Below, one piece after another: positions 16,726-25,748 of a DNA stretch of 40,733 nt; within the stretch, counting starts at the first letter, position 1; the number at the start of each line of letters is the position of its first letter. Made by a program: the position numbers and the translations under genes. The notes under the pieces were generated by a model, which did not search any database, was not told the origin of the DNA, and worked only from the letters and a program-made list of their open reading frames with translations. This DNA is from an uncultured Brevibacterium sp. (lineage in GTDB: Bacteria > Actinomycetota > Actinomycetes > Actinomycetales > Brevibacteriaceae): the NCBI GenBank assembly GCA_943914815.1, contig CALUDL010000007.1, forward strand, positions 1 through 40,733. Reading direction: 5' to 3'.

Positions 16726-18006
16726 GTGTTGGTAAGTCAGACAGGCGAATACAGCGACACCGACCGTGAACGGTGGGTCGAAGAAGCAGCGAAGAACCCG
16801 CGCCGTTCAGCTTTCCAGCGCGACCGAGGTCGTGTCCTGCACTCCTCGGGACTGCGCCGCCTCGCGGCAAAAACTCAGGTCGTCTCACCCGGAACGGACG
16901 ACTTCGTTCGCAACCGCCTCACTCACTCACTCGAAGTGGCCCAGGTAGGACGCGAACTCGGTCGCTACCTTGGCGCGGACCCCGACATTGTAGAAACAGC
17001 GTGCCTGAGCCACGACCTCGGGCACCCTCCCTTTGGACACAACGGCGAAACCGTCCTAGACGAAGTGACTAAGGACATTGGCGGGTTTGAAGGGAACGCG
17101 CAGACACTGAGAGTCTTAAGCCGTCTGGAACCGAAGGTTTTGCTGGAAGACGGCAGGTCTGCTGGCCTCAACCTCACGCGCGCAACCCTGGACGCCTGTA
17201 TCAAATACCCGTGGAGCCGGGCAGAAGCCCCCACACCGAAAAGCGCGTCAGGGTCGATTCGAAAATTTGGCGTGTACGACGACGACCGCGACGTCTACGA
17301 CTTCGTGCGCGACGGCCGTGACAGCGGAACCAGGTGTATCGAAGCCCAGATCATGGACGTGTCCGACGACATCTCATACTGTGTTCACGACGTCGAAGAC
17401 GCAGTGAACTCCGGCCACCTGAACCTGTTCGCGTACACGCACGACGAAGCGCTTGCGGGGCTCATCGACGTGACCCGGTCGTGGTACATGCCAGGGGCGC
17501 GCGATGACGACATTGTGGCGGCGTTCGACCGTCTGCAAGCCGCCAAATACTGGCCCAAGGAACCCTACGACGGATCGCGCCGGGCACAGGCAGCACTCAA
17601 GCACATGACAAGCCAGCTCATCGGACGGTTCACCTCGGCAACCGAAGCGGCCACGCGTGAAGAATACGGGTGGGAACCCCTGACCCGGTATGCGGGCAAC
17701 GTCGTCGTTCCGGTTACCACGCGTCATGAGATCGCGGTTCTCAAGGGACTCGCTACCGTGACGGTCATGGTGGCCGAAGACCGCGTGCGCCTACAACGTA
17801 TCCAAGCCGGGGTGCTTCGCGATCTGTGCGACTACTACATGACCCACCCTGAGTCCATGGACACCCTGTTCTGGTGCGACTACCGTGACGCGGAAGACGA
17901 CAGTGCACAAGTGCGCATCGTCGTTGACCAAGTGGCCTCGCTCACCGACCACTCAGCATGGGCGGAATACCACAAGATGCAAGCCAACACCGCAACTCTG
18001 TTGTAG
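16726..18006 (+). CDS. dgt: Deoxyguanosinetriphosphate triphosphohydrolase (Dgt-like HD enzyme)
   Basis: Hydrolyses dGTP (and perhaps other dNTPs) to deoxynucleoside and triphosphate. 426 residues. The HD-domain metal ligands are seen in NRLTHSLEVAQVGRELGR and CLSHDLGHPPFGHNGE (the His-Asp pair near residue 96), with a further aspartate in MDVSDDISYCVHDVED. The GTG start follows the dusB stop with no gap. It ends 14 bp before the dnaG start, which places a dNTP-pool enzyme in the same unit as primase. Confidence 0.93.
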   Translation: MLVSQTGEYSDTDRERWVEEAAKNPRRSAFQRDRGRVLHSSGLRRLAAKTQVVSPGTDDFVRNRLTHSLEVAQVGRELGRYLGADPDIVETACLSHDLGHPPFGHNGETVLDEVTKDIGGFEGNAQTLRVLSRLEPKVLLEDGRSAGLNLTRATLDACIKYPWSRAEAPTPKSASGSIRKFGVYDDDRDVYDFVRDGRDSGTRCIEAQIMDVSDDISYCVHDVEDAVNSGHLNLFAYTHDEALAGLIDVTRSWYMPGARDDDIVAAFDRLQAAKYWPKEPYDGSRRAQAALKHMTSQLIGRFTSATEAATREEYGWEPLTRYAGNVVVPVTTRHEIAVLKGLATVTVMVAEDRVRLQRIQAGVLRDLCDYYMTHPESMDTLFWCDYRDAEDDSAQVRIVVDQVASLTDHSAWAEYHKMQANTATLL

Positions 18007-18020
18007 GCAGTGAAGACACC

Positions 18021-19898
18021 ATGGCAGGACGTATCGGTAGAGAAGATATCGACGAGGTTCGGTCGCGTTCGCCTATCGACGAAGTCGTAGGCGAATACGT
18101 ATCGCTCAAGAGAGCGGGAATCGACTCGTGGAAGGGCCTGTGCCCCTTCCACGACGAACGTACCCCCAGCTTCAACGTCAGGCCCTCGATAGGGCGTTAT
18201 CACTGTTTTGGGTGTGGAAAATCCGGTGACGTTTTTGAGTTCATCATGGAAATGGACGGCCTCACTTTCGTCGAAGCCGTTCAGCGCCTGGCCGACCGCG
18301 CCGGCGTCCAACTGTCCTATACCGGCGCACCCGGCGGCGATTCGGGCTCCGTCCGTCAAAGCATCATGGAAATGCACCGGGTCGCGGCGGACTTCTACCG
18401 TGAACAGTTCGCGTCACCTGCCGCGTCCGTTGCACGGGAATATATGGCGGGCCGAGGTTTCGAACAGCAGACGCTGGACACGTTTGGCGTTGGTTTTTCT
18501 CCGCAGAGCTGGGATGGTTTGTTGTCTCACTTGCGCGGGCGCGGTTTCCGGGTTGAGGACATGGAAAAAGGCGGTCTTGTCATTGCGGGCAGACGCGGTC
18601 ACTATGACCGTTTCCGAGGTCGTCTCATGTGGCCCATCCGGGATGTCACCGGGCGGGTGATCGGTTTTGGGGCTCGAAAACTGTTTGATGAGGACCAAGG
18701 TCCTAAGTACCTCAACACGCCAGAGACGCCTGTGTATCACAAGAATAAAGTGCTCTACGGCCTTGACCTTGCGAAACGTCCTATCGCAAAGACGAAACGC
18801 GCAGTGGTTGTTGAAGGCTACACCGACGTCATGGCCGCCCACATCAGCGGTGTCACCCAAGCCGTTGCCACGTGTGGAACCGCTTTTGGGTCTGAACACG
18901 TGAGCATTCTTCGGCGCATGATGAACGACGACGCAACCGCCGAAGTGATCTTCACCTTCGACGGTGACGAAGCCGGCCAGAAAGCAGCCTTGAAAGCGTT
19001 CGGTGACGATCAGCGGTTCTTGGCCCAGACCTCGGTCGTGGTTGAACCGGGCGGACGTGACCCCGCAGACCTGTGGAAGGAAAAAGGCGAGGGGGCCGTT
19101 CGTGACCTCATCGAATCCAGGCGCCCGCTTTTTGAGTTCGTTATCGACATGACCGTGGCACAGTTCGACGCCTCAACGGTCGAAGGTCAAGTGGCAGCGA
19201 TCAGAGCGGCCGCACCTGTGATCGCGGGAATCAAAGACGTGGCGCTTCGGCCCGGGTACGAACGCTACGTGGCCGGCCTGGTGGGGGTCGACACCGATCA
19301 GGTGGTGCGCGCGGTGCGGGCGTACCAGCGTAATCAAAACCAGCGTCAGCAGCCAAACCAGCAACAACCCAACCAGCCTCAACAACAGTTTCAACAGGCT
19401 CCTCAGGGCCCGCCCAGTGGACCGGACCCCACCCAGTCAGCCGGGTACCGGGTAGAACGCGGAGCACTCATGGTGGCACTCCAGTACCCGCAGTACGTCA
19501 ACGCTAAACTCTTTGACGCGCTCAACGGAAAAGTGTTCGACGACCCTCGCCACCGAGCCATCCACGAAGCGATGAAACAGGCAGGGGGAGTGCGGGGCGG
19601 AGCTGAAGACCCCGCACGTTGGGCAGATGCCGTCCGTGAAGCAGCACCCCACGAGCTCGTCCCCTTGGTGAGCGAACTGACGATGGCATCACTTCCCGCC
19701 ACCAACGCTCAGGGCATCGAGCGCTACAGCCGAGGAATCGTAGCGCGTCTGTTTGACAAAGACATGGTGCGGATCAGCGGACTCTTGCATGCCCGCCTGC
19801 GCCGCACGGACCCGAACGACGCCGCAACGACCTCGGAACTGTTACAACAACTCACGCTCTTAGAACAGCAACGCGTTCACCTACGGCAGTTCATGTAA
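18021..19898 (+). CDS. dnaG: DNA primase
   Basis: Makes RNA primers for chromosome replication. From the ATG at 18021 the protein has 625 residues. The CHC2 zinc finger ligands are C41, H44, C62 and C65. The primase core has FGVGFSPQSWDGLL and the YLNTPETPVYHK region; the Toprim active site is VVVEGYTDVMAA (about 260-270) with DGDEAG near 313. Between the core and the C-terminal helicase-binding domain lies an unusual Gln/Asn/Pro-rich linker at about 434-470. The frame is open back to 17958, but those codons lie within dgt. It ends 2 bp before a convergent response regulator gene. Confidence 0.95.
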   Translation: MAGRIGREDIDEVRSRSPIDEVVGEYVSLKRAGIDSWKGLCPFHDERTPSFNVRPSIGRYHCFGCGKSGDVFEFIMEMDGLTFVEAVQRLADRAGVQLSYTGAPGGDSGSVRQSIMEMHRVAADFYREQFASPAASVAREYMAGRGFEQQTLDTFGVGFSPQSWDGLLSHLRGRGFRVEDMEKGGLVIAGRRGHYDRFRGRLMWPIRDVTGRVIGFGARKLFDEDQGPKYLNTPETPVYHKNKVLYGLDLAKRPIAKTKRAVVVEGYTDVMAAHISGVTQAVATCGTAFGSEHVSILRRMMNDDATAEVIFTFDGDEAGQKAALKAFGDDQRFLAQTSVVVEPGGRDPADLWKEKGEGAVRDLIESRRPLFEFVIDMTVAQFDASTVEGQVAAIRAAAPVIAGIKDVALRPGYERYVAGLVGVDTDQVVRAVRAYQRNQNQRQQPNQQQPNQPQQQFQQAPQGPPSGPDPTQSAGYRVERGALMVALQYPQYVNAKLFDALNGKVFDDPRHRAIHEAMKQAGGVRGGAEDPARWADAVREAAPHELVPLVSELTMASLPATNAQGIERYSRGIVARLFDKDMVRISGLLHARLRRTDPNDAATTSELLQQLTLLEQQRVHLRQFM

Positions 19899-19900
19899 CG

Positions 19901-20515
19901 TCAGTCAATCAGCTGCTGTTCGCGTGCTTTCGCCACAGCGCTGGTGCGATTGTCCACTCCCAACTTGTCGAAAATATGCACTAAGTGCGTCTTCACGGTG
20001 GCCTGGGAAATGAACAACTCTTGGGCAATCTCTTTGTTCTTGTGCCCGGTGGCAACAGCTTGCAAAATCTCAAGCTCACGGGCAGACAGCGAGGTGCGCG
20101 GCTGCGTGAGCCTGCGGGTCAGGGCCACAGTCACTTGGTCCGACATGACGGGCTTGCCTTCGTTCACTGCTCGGACGGCACGCGTGAGCTCTTCTGGTGG
20201 CGCGTCTTTGAGAAGATACCCCTGCGCACCCGCATTCATGGCGGCAACGATGAGGTTTTCCGTGTCGAACGTGGTCAAGATCAGCACCGGTGGGCCACCG
20301 ATCTTTCCCAATTCGGCAGTGAGCTCTACCCCGTCCATCTGGGGCATTTGAATGTCGCTGACCACAACATCGACATTGGTGGAAGCCAGAACATCGAGGG
20401 CTTCGCGGCCTGTTCCAGCCTGCGCAACTACGTCGATGTCGTCCCCAGTGTTAAGAACCGCGCTCAAACCCGCTCGGACAACCGGGTGGTCATCGACTAA
20501 GAGAACCCGAATCAT
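19901..20515 (-). CDS. LuxR/NarL-type response regulator of the gapB-glpK operon
   Basis: 204 residues. The receiver domain has LLVDDHPVVRAGLSAVL, the phospho-aspartate in VVVSDIQMPQMDGVE, and the conserved lysine in GYLLKDAPPEEL. The LuxR HTH follows: LSARELEILQAVATGHKNKE, IAQELFISQATVKTHLVHIF. The ATG at 20515 has GGAGGAAAG just upstream and overlaps the kinase stop by four bases. It is the last gene of a compact minus-strand operon with gapB, glpK and the kinase. Its DNA targets are unknown. Confidence 0.92.
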   Translation of the reverse strand: MIRVLLVDDHPVVRAGLSAVLNTGDDIDVVAQAGTGREALDVLASTNVDVVVSDIQMPQMDGVELTAELGKIGGPPVLILTTFDTENLIVAAMNAGAQGYLLKDAPPEELTRAVRAVNEGKPVMSDQVTVALTRRLTQPRTSLSARELEILQAVATGHKNKEIAQELFISQATVKTHLVHIFDKLGVDNRTSAVAKAREQQLID

Positions 20516-21696
20516 CTTTCCTCCACAGGAATAACGATGTGCACTGAACAACCTTCCCCAACAGCGGTTTCGACAGTGAGCTGACCCCGTACACTTGCTA
20601 CCCTTTCAGTCAAAGCGCGCAAGCCGTAGCCGTACGCCCCTGCAAAGCCCACTCCGTTATCCACAACATCCAAGCTCACATGGGAATTCCAGTACGCCAA
20701 AGTCACCTTCGCACGCGTGCACCGTGAATGGAATGACACATTGGACAACAGGCTTTGCGTGGCACGGATCAGCGTCTGTTCCACCTCTGGTGCCAGAGGG
20801 TATGGCTCCCCGGTCGCTTCAAACTTGCAGTCGATTTCAGCGCCCACCGCGGCGCTCGCCCGCTCAACTGCGTGACATTCGGCTCTCAGAGTGGGGTGTA
20901 AGTCCGAGGTGCCAAGAGGGGACCCGTGTAAGAACTCGCGGGCCTGTTGCAAGTTGTTTTGAGCGGTATCTTCGATGAGATGAAGAGTGTCACGTCCGGA
21001 CGTGTCTACGTGCGGTTCGAGCGACCGGCTCAATAGAAGGATCGAGGTGAAGCCCTGTGAAAGCGTGTCGTGGACATCCGCGGCGAGCTTCTCACGCTCA
21101 GCAAGACGACCCGCACGGTGCTGGCTCAAAGAAATCTGCGTTTGTGCACGTTGAAGTTCCTCATACGCGCTGCCCATGGCTTCGGCTTCTTTGCGTAACT
21201 CCTGGTACAGAATACTCACCACGGTTGCGACACACGCCCCTATAGTAGGACCCAACAAGTACCCGGTATTGAAAACGCCGTGGCGATACGAACTGGCAAG
21301 AATGGTGAACACCATGACTAGGATGACCGGTCCGGCAATATACGGGCGGTACGCGTGGAGAACAATAAAGAACAGGGGAAAGCTCACCCACGCGAAACTC
21401 ATGGACGACAGCATGAGGCCCGCCCACAAAATGAGGATTGCCGCCAGCCACCACGACCTGAGCGGAACAGGGTTGAAACGCTCGGGGTGCTTGGAGTGCT
21501 GCATTTCGGCAACCGTGCCCACCAGGTACAGCCCCGCGAGCATCAACGTCAAAATGAGAATCATTATGAGCATGGCCGGGTGCTGATCAAATGTGACGAT
21601 GAAGCGCACGACTCCAACACCCAGCATGACGGCAAATGCGACATGCAGGGTCACGCGCATAGCGCGCAGGATCTGCGGCAACTGACTGTGCGACAT
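20512..21696 (-). CDS. NarL/DesK-type sensor histidine kinase downstream of glpK
   Basis: 394 residues from the ATG at 21696. About six hydrophobic segments cover the first half, with a short loop rich in charged residues (GTVAEMQHSKHPERFNPVPL) between the second and third. The HisKA_3 domain carries EREKLAADVHDTLSQGFTSI with the phospho-histidine. The ATPase domain has LIRATQSLLSNVSFHSRCTR (N-box with Ser where Ala is usual), G1 DNGVGF and G2 GYGLRALTERVASVRG. The frame is open upstream but only inside glpK; the chosen start lies 1 bp after the glpK stop, which implies tight coupling. It pairs with the overlapping regulator gene. The signal is unknown; the gene order suggests a link with glycerol or central carbon flux. 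Confidence 0.88.
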   Translation of the reverse strand: MSHSQLPQILRAMRVTLHVAFAVMLGVGVVRFIVTFDQHPAMLIMILILTLMLAGLYLVGTVAEMQHSKHPERFNPVPLRSWWLAAILILWAGLMLSSMSFAWVSFPLFFIVLHAYRPYIAGPVILVMVFTILASSYRHGVFNTGYLLGPTIGACVATVVSILYQELRKEAEAMGSAYEELQRAQTQISLSQHRAGRLAEREKLAADVHDTLSQGFTSILLLSRSLEPHVDTSGRDTLHLIEDTAQNNLQQAREFLHGSPLGTSDLHPTLRAECHAVERASAAVGAEIDCKFEATGEPYPLAPEVEQTLIRATQSLLSNVSFHSRCTRAKVTLAYWNSHVSLDVVDNGVGFAGAYGYGLRALTERVASVRGQLTVETAVGEGCSVHIVIPVEER

Positions 21697-21697
21697 C

Positions 21698-23173
21698 CTA
21701 GTGCTCCCAGTTGAGGCTACGTTCGACCGCCTCATTCCACCGGGCACGCAAATGCTCACGCGTACGCGTATCCATGTGAGGGACAAACTCGCGGTCTTTT
21801 CTCCACAGCGAAGCGACATCCCCGTGCGAATACAAGCCCGCCCCCACACCAGCGGCGAAACTTGCCCCAACAGCAGTCGATTCGGTTTCCTTGGGGCGCA
21901 CAACCGGAGCGTTGAGGATATCGGATTGGAACTGCAAGAACGCGTCGTTGACACTCATTCCGCCGTCTACCCGGATCGCCCCCATGTCCGTGCCCACATC
22001 CGAAACCAAAGCGTCAACGACCTCGGCGGCCTGAAAAGCCGTTGAGTCCAAAGCCGCACGGGCAATGTGGGCCGCGGTTGTAAAACCAGTCATGCCCACG
22101 ATGGTTCCACGCGCATCCGGTCGCCACCGGGGCGCGAACAGCCCAGCGAACGCGGGAACAAAGAACACGCCACCGGAATCTTCCACTGAAGCAGCCAGCG
22201 TTTCGACCTGTTCAGACGTTGAAATGATTCCCAGGTTGTCGCGCAACCACTGAACCAAGGAACCGGCAACCGCAATTGAGCCCTCCAACGCGTACTGGAG
22301 AGGCCCGTCTGCGATCTGATACGCCACCGTGGAAACAAGGCCGTGGTTCGAACGCACAATTTCAGTGCCCGTATTGGTCAGCAAAAAACACCCAGTGCCA
22401 AACGTGACCTTGGTGTCGCCGGGATTGAAACACACCTGACCAAACGCGGCAGACTGCTGATCACCCAGAACACCGGTCACCGCAGTTCCGCTCAACAGCT
22501 GATTGGAGCGCACCGTGCCCAGTTCGCCCACTGACGGGCAAATGCGGGGGAGAAGTTGTTCCGGAATCCCAGTGAGATCCAACATATGCTGCGACCATTG
22601 GCCCGTACGAATGTCCATGAGCATGGTGCGCGACGCGTTCGTCACGTCAGTGACGTGCTCACCCGTGAGGTTAAACAAGAGCCACGCGTCGATCGTGCCG
22701 AACCGTAGCTCGCCTTTTTCGGCGCGTGCGCGGGCACCCTCCACGTGGTCCAGAATCCACATGAGTTTAATCGCCGAAAAGTACGTGTTGACGGGTAGGC
22801 CCGTGATGGTGGCGATGTCGTGGGCGTCCTCGCTCAACCGCTCCACATACTCAGTTCCACGCGTGTCTTGCCACACGATCGCAGGGTAGATGGGCCGACC
22901 AGTAGACGCTTCCCACACCACCGTGGTTTCGCGCTGATTTGTCACTCCCACACACGCGATATCGGTGCCGGTGAGCTGGGCTTTACCCAGAGCAGAGCCG
23001 ATCACTTGGCGACTTGTGCGCCAAATTTCAAGCGGATCGTGTTCGACCCAACCGCCCCGCGGAAAGTGCTGTGTGAACTCTTGGGAGGACTGAGCAACAG
23101 TGCGGCCATCTTCAGTGAAGATGACCGCACGTGTTGACGTCGTTCCCTCATCGAGTGAAAGAACGTAACCCAT
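21698..23173 (-). CDS. glpK: Glycerol kinase
   Basis: Phosphorylates glycerol to sn-glycerol 3-phosphate with ATP. 491 residues, FGGY family: the ATPase-fold start YVLSLDEGTTSTRAVIF, GGWVEHDPLEIW, GVTNQRETTVVWEASTGRPI, and GGMSVNDAFLQFQSDILN near the C-terminus. Length and motifs are those of a normal GlpK. It begins 2 bp after the gapB stop and ends 1 bp before the histidine kinase start. No glycerol facilitator or glycerol-3-phosphate dehydrogenase gene is adjacent, so the usual glp cluster is absent here. Confidence 0.95.
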   Translation of the reverse strand: MGYVLSLDEGTTSTRAVIFTEDGRTVAQSSQEFTQHFPRGGWVEHDPLEIWRTSRQVIGSALGKAQLTGTDIACVGVTNQRETTVVWEASTGRPIYPAIVWQDTRGTEYVERLSEDAHDIATITGLPVNTYFSAIKLMWILDHVEGARARAEKGELRFGTIDAWLLFNLTGEHVTDVTNASRTMLMDIRTGQWSQHMLDLTGIPEQLLPRICPSVGELGTVRSNQLLSGTAVTGVLGDQQSAAFGQVCFNPGDTKVTFGTGCFLLTNTGTEIVRSNHGLVSTVAYQIADGPLQYALEGSIAVAGSLVQWLRDNLGIISTSEQVETLAASVEDSGGVFFVPAFAGLFAPRWRPDARGTIVGMTGFTTAAHIARAALDSTAFQAAEVVDALVSDVGTDMGAIRVDGGMSVNDAFLQFQSDILNAPVVRPKETESTAVGASFAAGVGAGLYSHGDVASLWRKDREFVPHMDTRTREHLRARWNEAVERSLNWEH

Positions 23174-23175
23174 CT

Positions 23176-24609
23176 TTAGGCGCGCTTAGGCAGGGCAGGG
23201 AAGTCGACTCCAGCCATGTCAGCCAAACAACGGACTACCTGGCACGAGTAGCCGTACTCGTTGTCGTACCACACGTAGACCACAACGCGGTCGCCGTCGA
23301 CGATCGTCGCCAGACCGTCGACCACACCGGCACGCTTCGAACCCACGAAGTCAGTGGAAACGACCTCGGGGGAGTTGATGTAGTCAATCTGATTGCGCAG
23401 GCTCGAGTGCAACGAGGTGTTGCGCAAGAACGTGTTGAGTTCGTCAACCGTGGTTTCGCGTTCCAGGTTGAGGTTCAGGATCGCCATGGACACGTTAGGC
23501 GTGGGGACGCGAATCGCGTTACCCGAAAGCTTGCCCTTGAGTTCAGGGAGAGCCTTGGCAACGGCCTTAGCGGCACCGGTCTCGGTGAGCACCATGTTGA
23601 GTCCGGCAGCACGTCCACGGCGCGCACCCTTGTGGAAGTTGTCGATGAGGTTCTGGTCGTTGGTGAACGAGTGAACCGTCTCCACGTGACCGTTCTTAAC
23701 ACCGAATTCGTCGTTGATCACCTTAAGCACTGGGGTGATCGCGTTCGTGGTGCACGACGCAGCTGACAGGATGGAGTCGCTGTCTTCGATAGCGGTGTTG
23801 TTGACACCGTACACAATGTTCTTGATGTCGCCCTTACCAGGAGCGGTGAGGATGACTTTGCCAACACCCTTGGACTTCAAGTGCTGGCCCAGACCTTCTT
23901 CGTCGCGCCAACGACCAGTGTTGTCCACAACAATGGCGTCCTTGATGCCGTACTGGGTGTAGTCGACAGAGGACGGGTCGGAGGAGTAGATGACCTGGAT
24001 GAGGACACCGTTTGCCAGGATGGTGTTGTTTTCTTCGTCCACGGTAATGGAGCCGTCGAACTTGCCGTGAACGGAGTCGCGGCGCAGAAGCGAGGCACGC
24101 TTGATGATGTCGTTTTCACCGTTTTTGCGGACCACGATTGCGCGCAGACGCATTCCGGTTCCACCGTTGCGGTCCACCAGAATGCGGGCGACCAGACGTC
24201 CAATACGTCCAAACCCGTAGAGCACAACGTCGCGTGGTTCTGGGGACTCTTCCCCGTCAATGACGGTGGAAAGTTCGTTCTTAAGGTACTCGCCGAGGTC
24301 GCCGCCGGCTTCGCGGTATCCGGCAGCCAGGCGACCCAGGTCAAGGCGGGCGCCGGTCAAGTTGAGTTTCTGGAGTTCGTTGACGATTGCGAGGGTTTCG
24401 TTGAGGTCCAGATCTTTTCCGTCAAAGTGGCGTGCGTAGCGGTGCGCCTTGACGATTCCGATTGTGGACTTGTTCAGCAGGGAACGTCCGTAGATAGTCA
24501 GCAGAACGTCGTTGTTACGGAACAGACGCCCAACGCCAGGCAGGATCTGTTCGGCAAGTTCGGACTTGGTGTTCCACTCTTGCAGTTTGGTGTTAGCCAC
24601 TTCGCTCAC
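23176..24609 (-). CDS. gapB: Glyceraldehyde-3-phosphate dehydrogenase, long GapB-type
   Basis: 477 residues, about 140 longer at the N-terminus than classical GAPDH. The extension (ILPGVGRLFRNNDVLLTIYG, LLNKSTIGIVKAHRYARHF) matches the GapB/GapX form described in Corynebacterium, where it serves mainly in gluconeogenesis. The Rossmann fold is at VVLYGFGRIGRLVARIL, the catalytic cysteine in SAASCTTNAITP (about residue 284), and the C-terminus has YVWYDNEYGYSCQVVR. GTG start preceded by AAGGAG. It heads the operon with glpK and the two-component pair. Cofactor preference cannot be read with certainty. The 88-bp region upstream probably carries the operon promoter. Confidence 0.93.
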   Translation of the reverse strand: MSEVANTKLQEWNTKSELAEQILPGVGRLFRNNDVLLTIYGRSLLNKSTIGIVKAHRYARHFDGKDLDLNETLAIVNELQKLNLTGARLDLGRLAAGYREAGGDLGEYLKNELSTVIDGEESPEPRDVVLYGFGRIGRLVARILVDRNGGTGMRLRAIVVRKNGENDIIKRASLLRRDSVHGKFDGSITVDEENNTILANGVLIQVIYSSDPSSVDYTQYGIKDAIVVDNTGRWRDEEGLGQHLKSKGVGKVILTAPGKGDIKNIVYGVNNTAIEDSDSILSAASCTTNAITPVLKVINDEFGVKNGHVETVHSFTNDQNLIDNFHKGARRGRAAGLNMVLTETGAAKAVAKALPELKGKLSGNAIRVPTPNVSMAILNLNLERETTVDELNTFLRNTSLHSSLRNQIDYINSPEVVSTDFVGSKRAGVVDGLATIVDGDRVVVYVWYDNEYGYSCQVVRCLADMAGVDFPALPKRA

Positions 24610-24697
24610 AGCGACTCCTTCGTGTTTGTGTGCACGCTTTGTGCCGATTTATCTTGCTCGCAGGGTTGCTGCGCTTAAACCTTTTCTTGTGGTGTGT

Positions 24698-25738
24698 TTA
24701 TTCACGACCCTCGTACCGCTTGAGGCCAAACAGTGTGAGGAAAATGAGTCCGACAGCAGTCAGCACTGCAAGCAATGAACTGGTGAGGTCGATGTCGTCG
24801 TCCTTCTGCTGAGCTTGCAGTGGTTTGCCTTGGGGAACCGTGTGGAAAACTCGGTCGTCGTGGCTGGTACCCATCCACGCGGCGACCATGAGCAGAATCC
24901 TGATGAACAGGTTCATGGACAGCATGATCGCAATAATGGGTCCAAAGAGTGCCGCTGTGGGCGAACCGGAGAAGATGCTGATGAGCACGGTTGCCAAGTT
25001 CAACAGGACGGTCAGGGCCAAAGCACCTGTCAAGGATCCGATCGCACGAGTGCGCATAGGGATCTTCTTGTCCGGGATCGTGGTGAAGATGAACATGAAC
25101 AGCAACCAGTTCATGGCAACCGCAAGCGCAATCGTGAGGATATTAAACACGATCGCAAACCAGCCGGGGAGGTTCAGCCAGTTCGCGATTGCGCTTTGCA
25201 AACCGGTACCCAACACGGTTGCTGCCAGCGTGAGGAAAATGAGAACCAGAATTCCCAGAAGCGTGTACACATTGTTGATAGTGCGCGCAACAAACGGCTC
25301 TTTAGGAATGTTGTCCATGTCGTCGGTGAGCTGCGCCCGAATCGCGTCCTTGAGATTCCCGATGAACCCCTGAGCGGTGAACAGGGCAGACAAGATAGCC
25401 ACGATTCCTACAGCTTCCCAGTTGTCCAGGAAGTTCTGAAGCATGGAGACGAGTTTGTCTTGACCAGGAGCCGTTTCGGTAATCCAGTCGTTGACAACCC
25501 CAACCCACTCGGGCTTCACCACGTCAAGCGTGAAGCCCAGGATTGCGAACGCAAACATGAGGATGGGGATGATCGCAAGAACGAGGAAGTAGGTGATCGC
25601 TGCGCCAAATTGGTTCCCCAGCCTGGCGCCGAATCGCGCGACCGTGTCCTTGAGGTGAACGACAAACGGCTTGTTGAGCAGTTTCTGCGAACGCGCTTGA
25701 GCCGACGAACGCTTAGTCAGAAGAGCTACGTGTGACAT
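24698..25738 (-). CDS. YihY/BrkB-family membrane protein
   Basis: 346 residues with about six transmembrane segments. The N-terminal part (FGARLGNQFGAAITYFLVLAIIPILMFAF) and the later LPGWFAIVFNILTIALAVAMNWLLF are typical of the YihY/BrkB (former 'RNase BN') family, whose molecular role is not established. The C-terminus is an extra hydrophobic segment ending in a charged tail. GAGGA precedes the ATG. It starts 10 bp after the ppk2 stop and is probably co-transcribed with it. Confidence 0.85.
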   Translation of the reverse strand: MSHVALLTKRSSAQARSQKLLNKPFVVHLKDTVARFGARLGNQFGAAITYFLVLAIIPILMFAFAILGFTLDVVKPEWVGVVNDWITETAPGQDKLVSMLQNFLDNWEAVGIVAILSALFTAQGFIGNLKDAIRAQLTDDMDNIPKEPFVARTINNVYTLLGILVLIFLTLAATVLGTGLQSAIANWLNLPGWFAIVFNILTIALAVAMNWLLFMFIFTTIPDKKIPMRTRAIGSLTGALALTVLLNLATVLISIFSGSPTAALFGPIIAIMLSMNLFIRILLMVAAWMGTSHDDRVFHTVPQGKPLQAQQKDDDIDLTSSLLAVLTAVGLIFLTLFGLKRYEGRE

Positions 25739-25748
25739 TCAATCCTCG

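Noticed and set aside
19324..19440. Repetitive DNA that might be a tandem repeat or CRISPR-like array
   Set aside because: It is in frame within dnaG and is explained by Gln/Asn/Pro codon runs; there are no spaced identical repeats.
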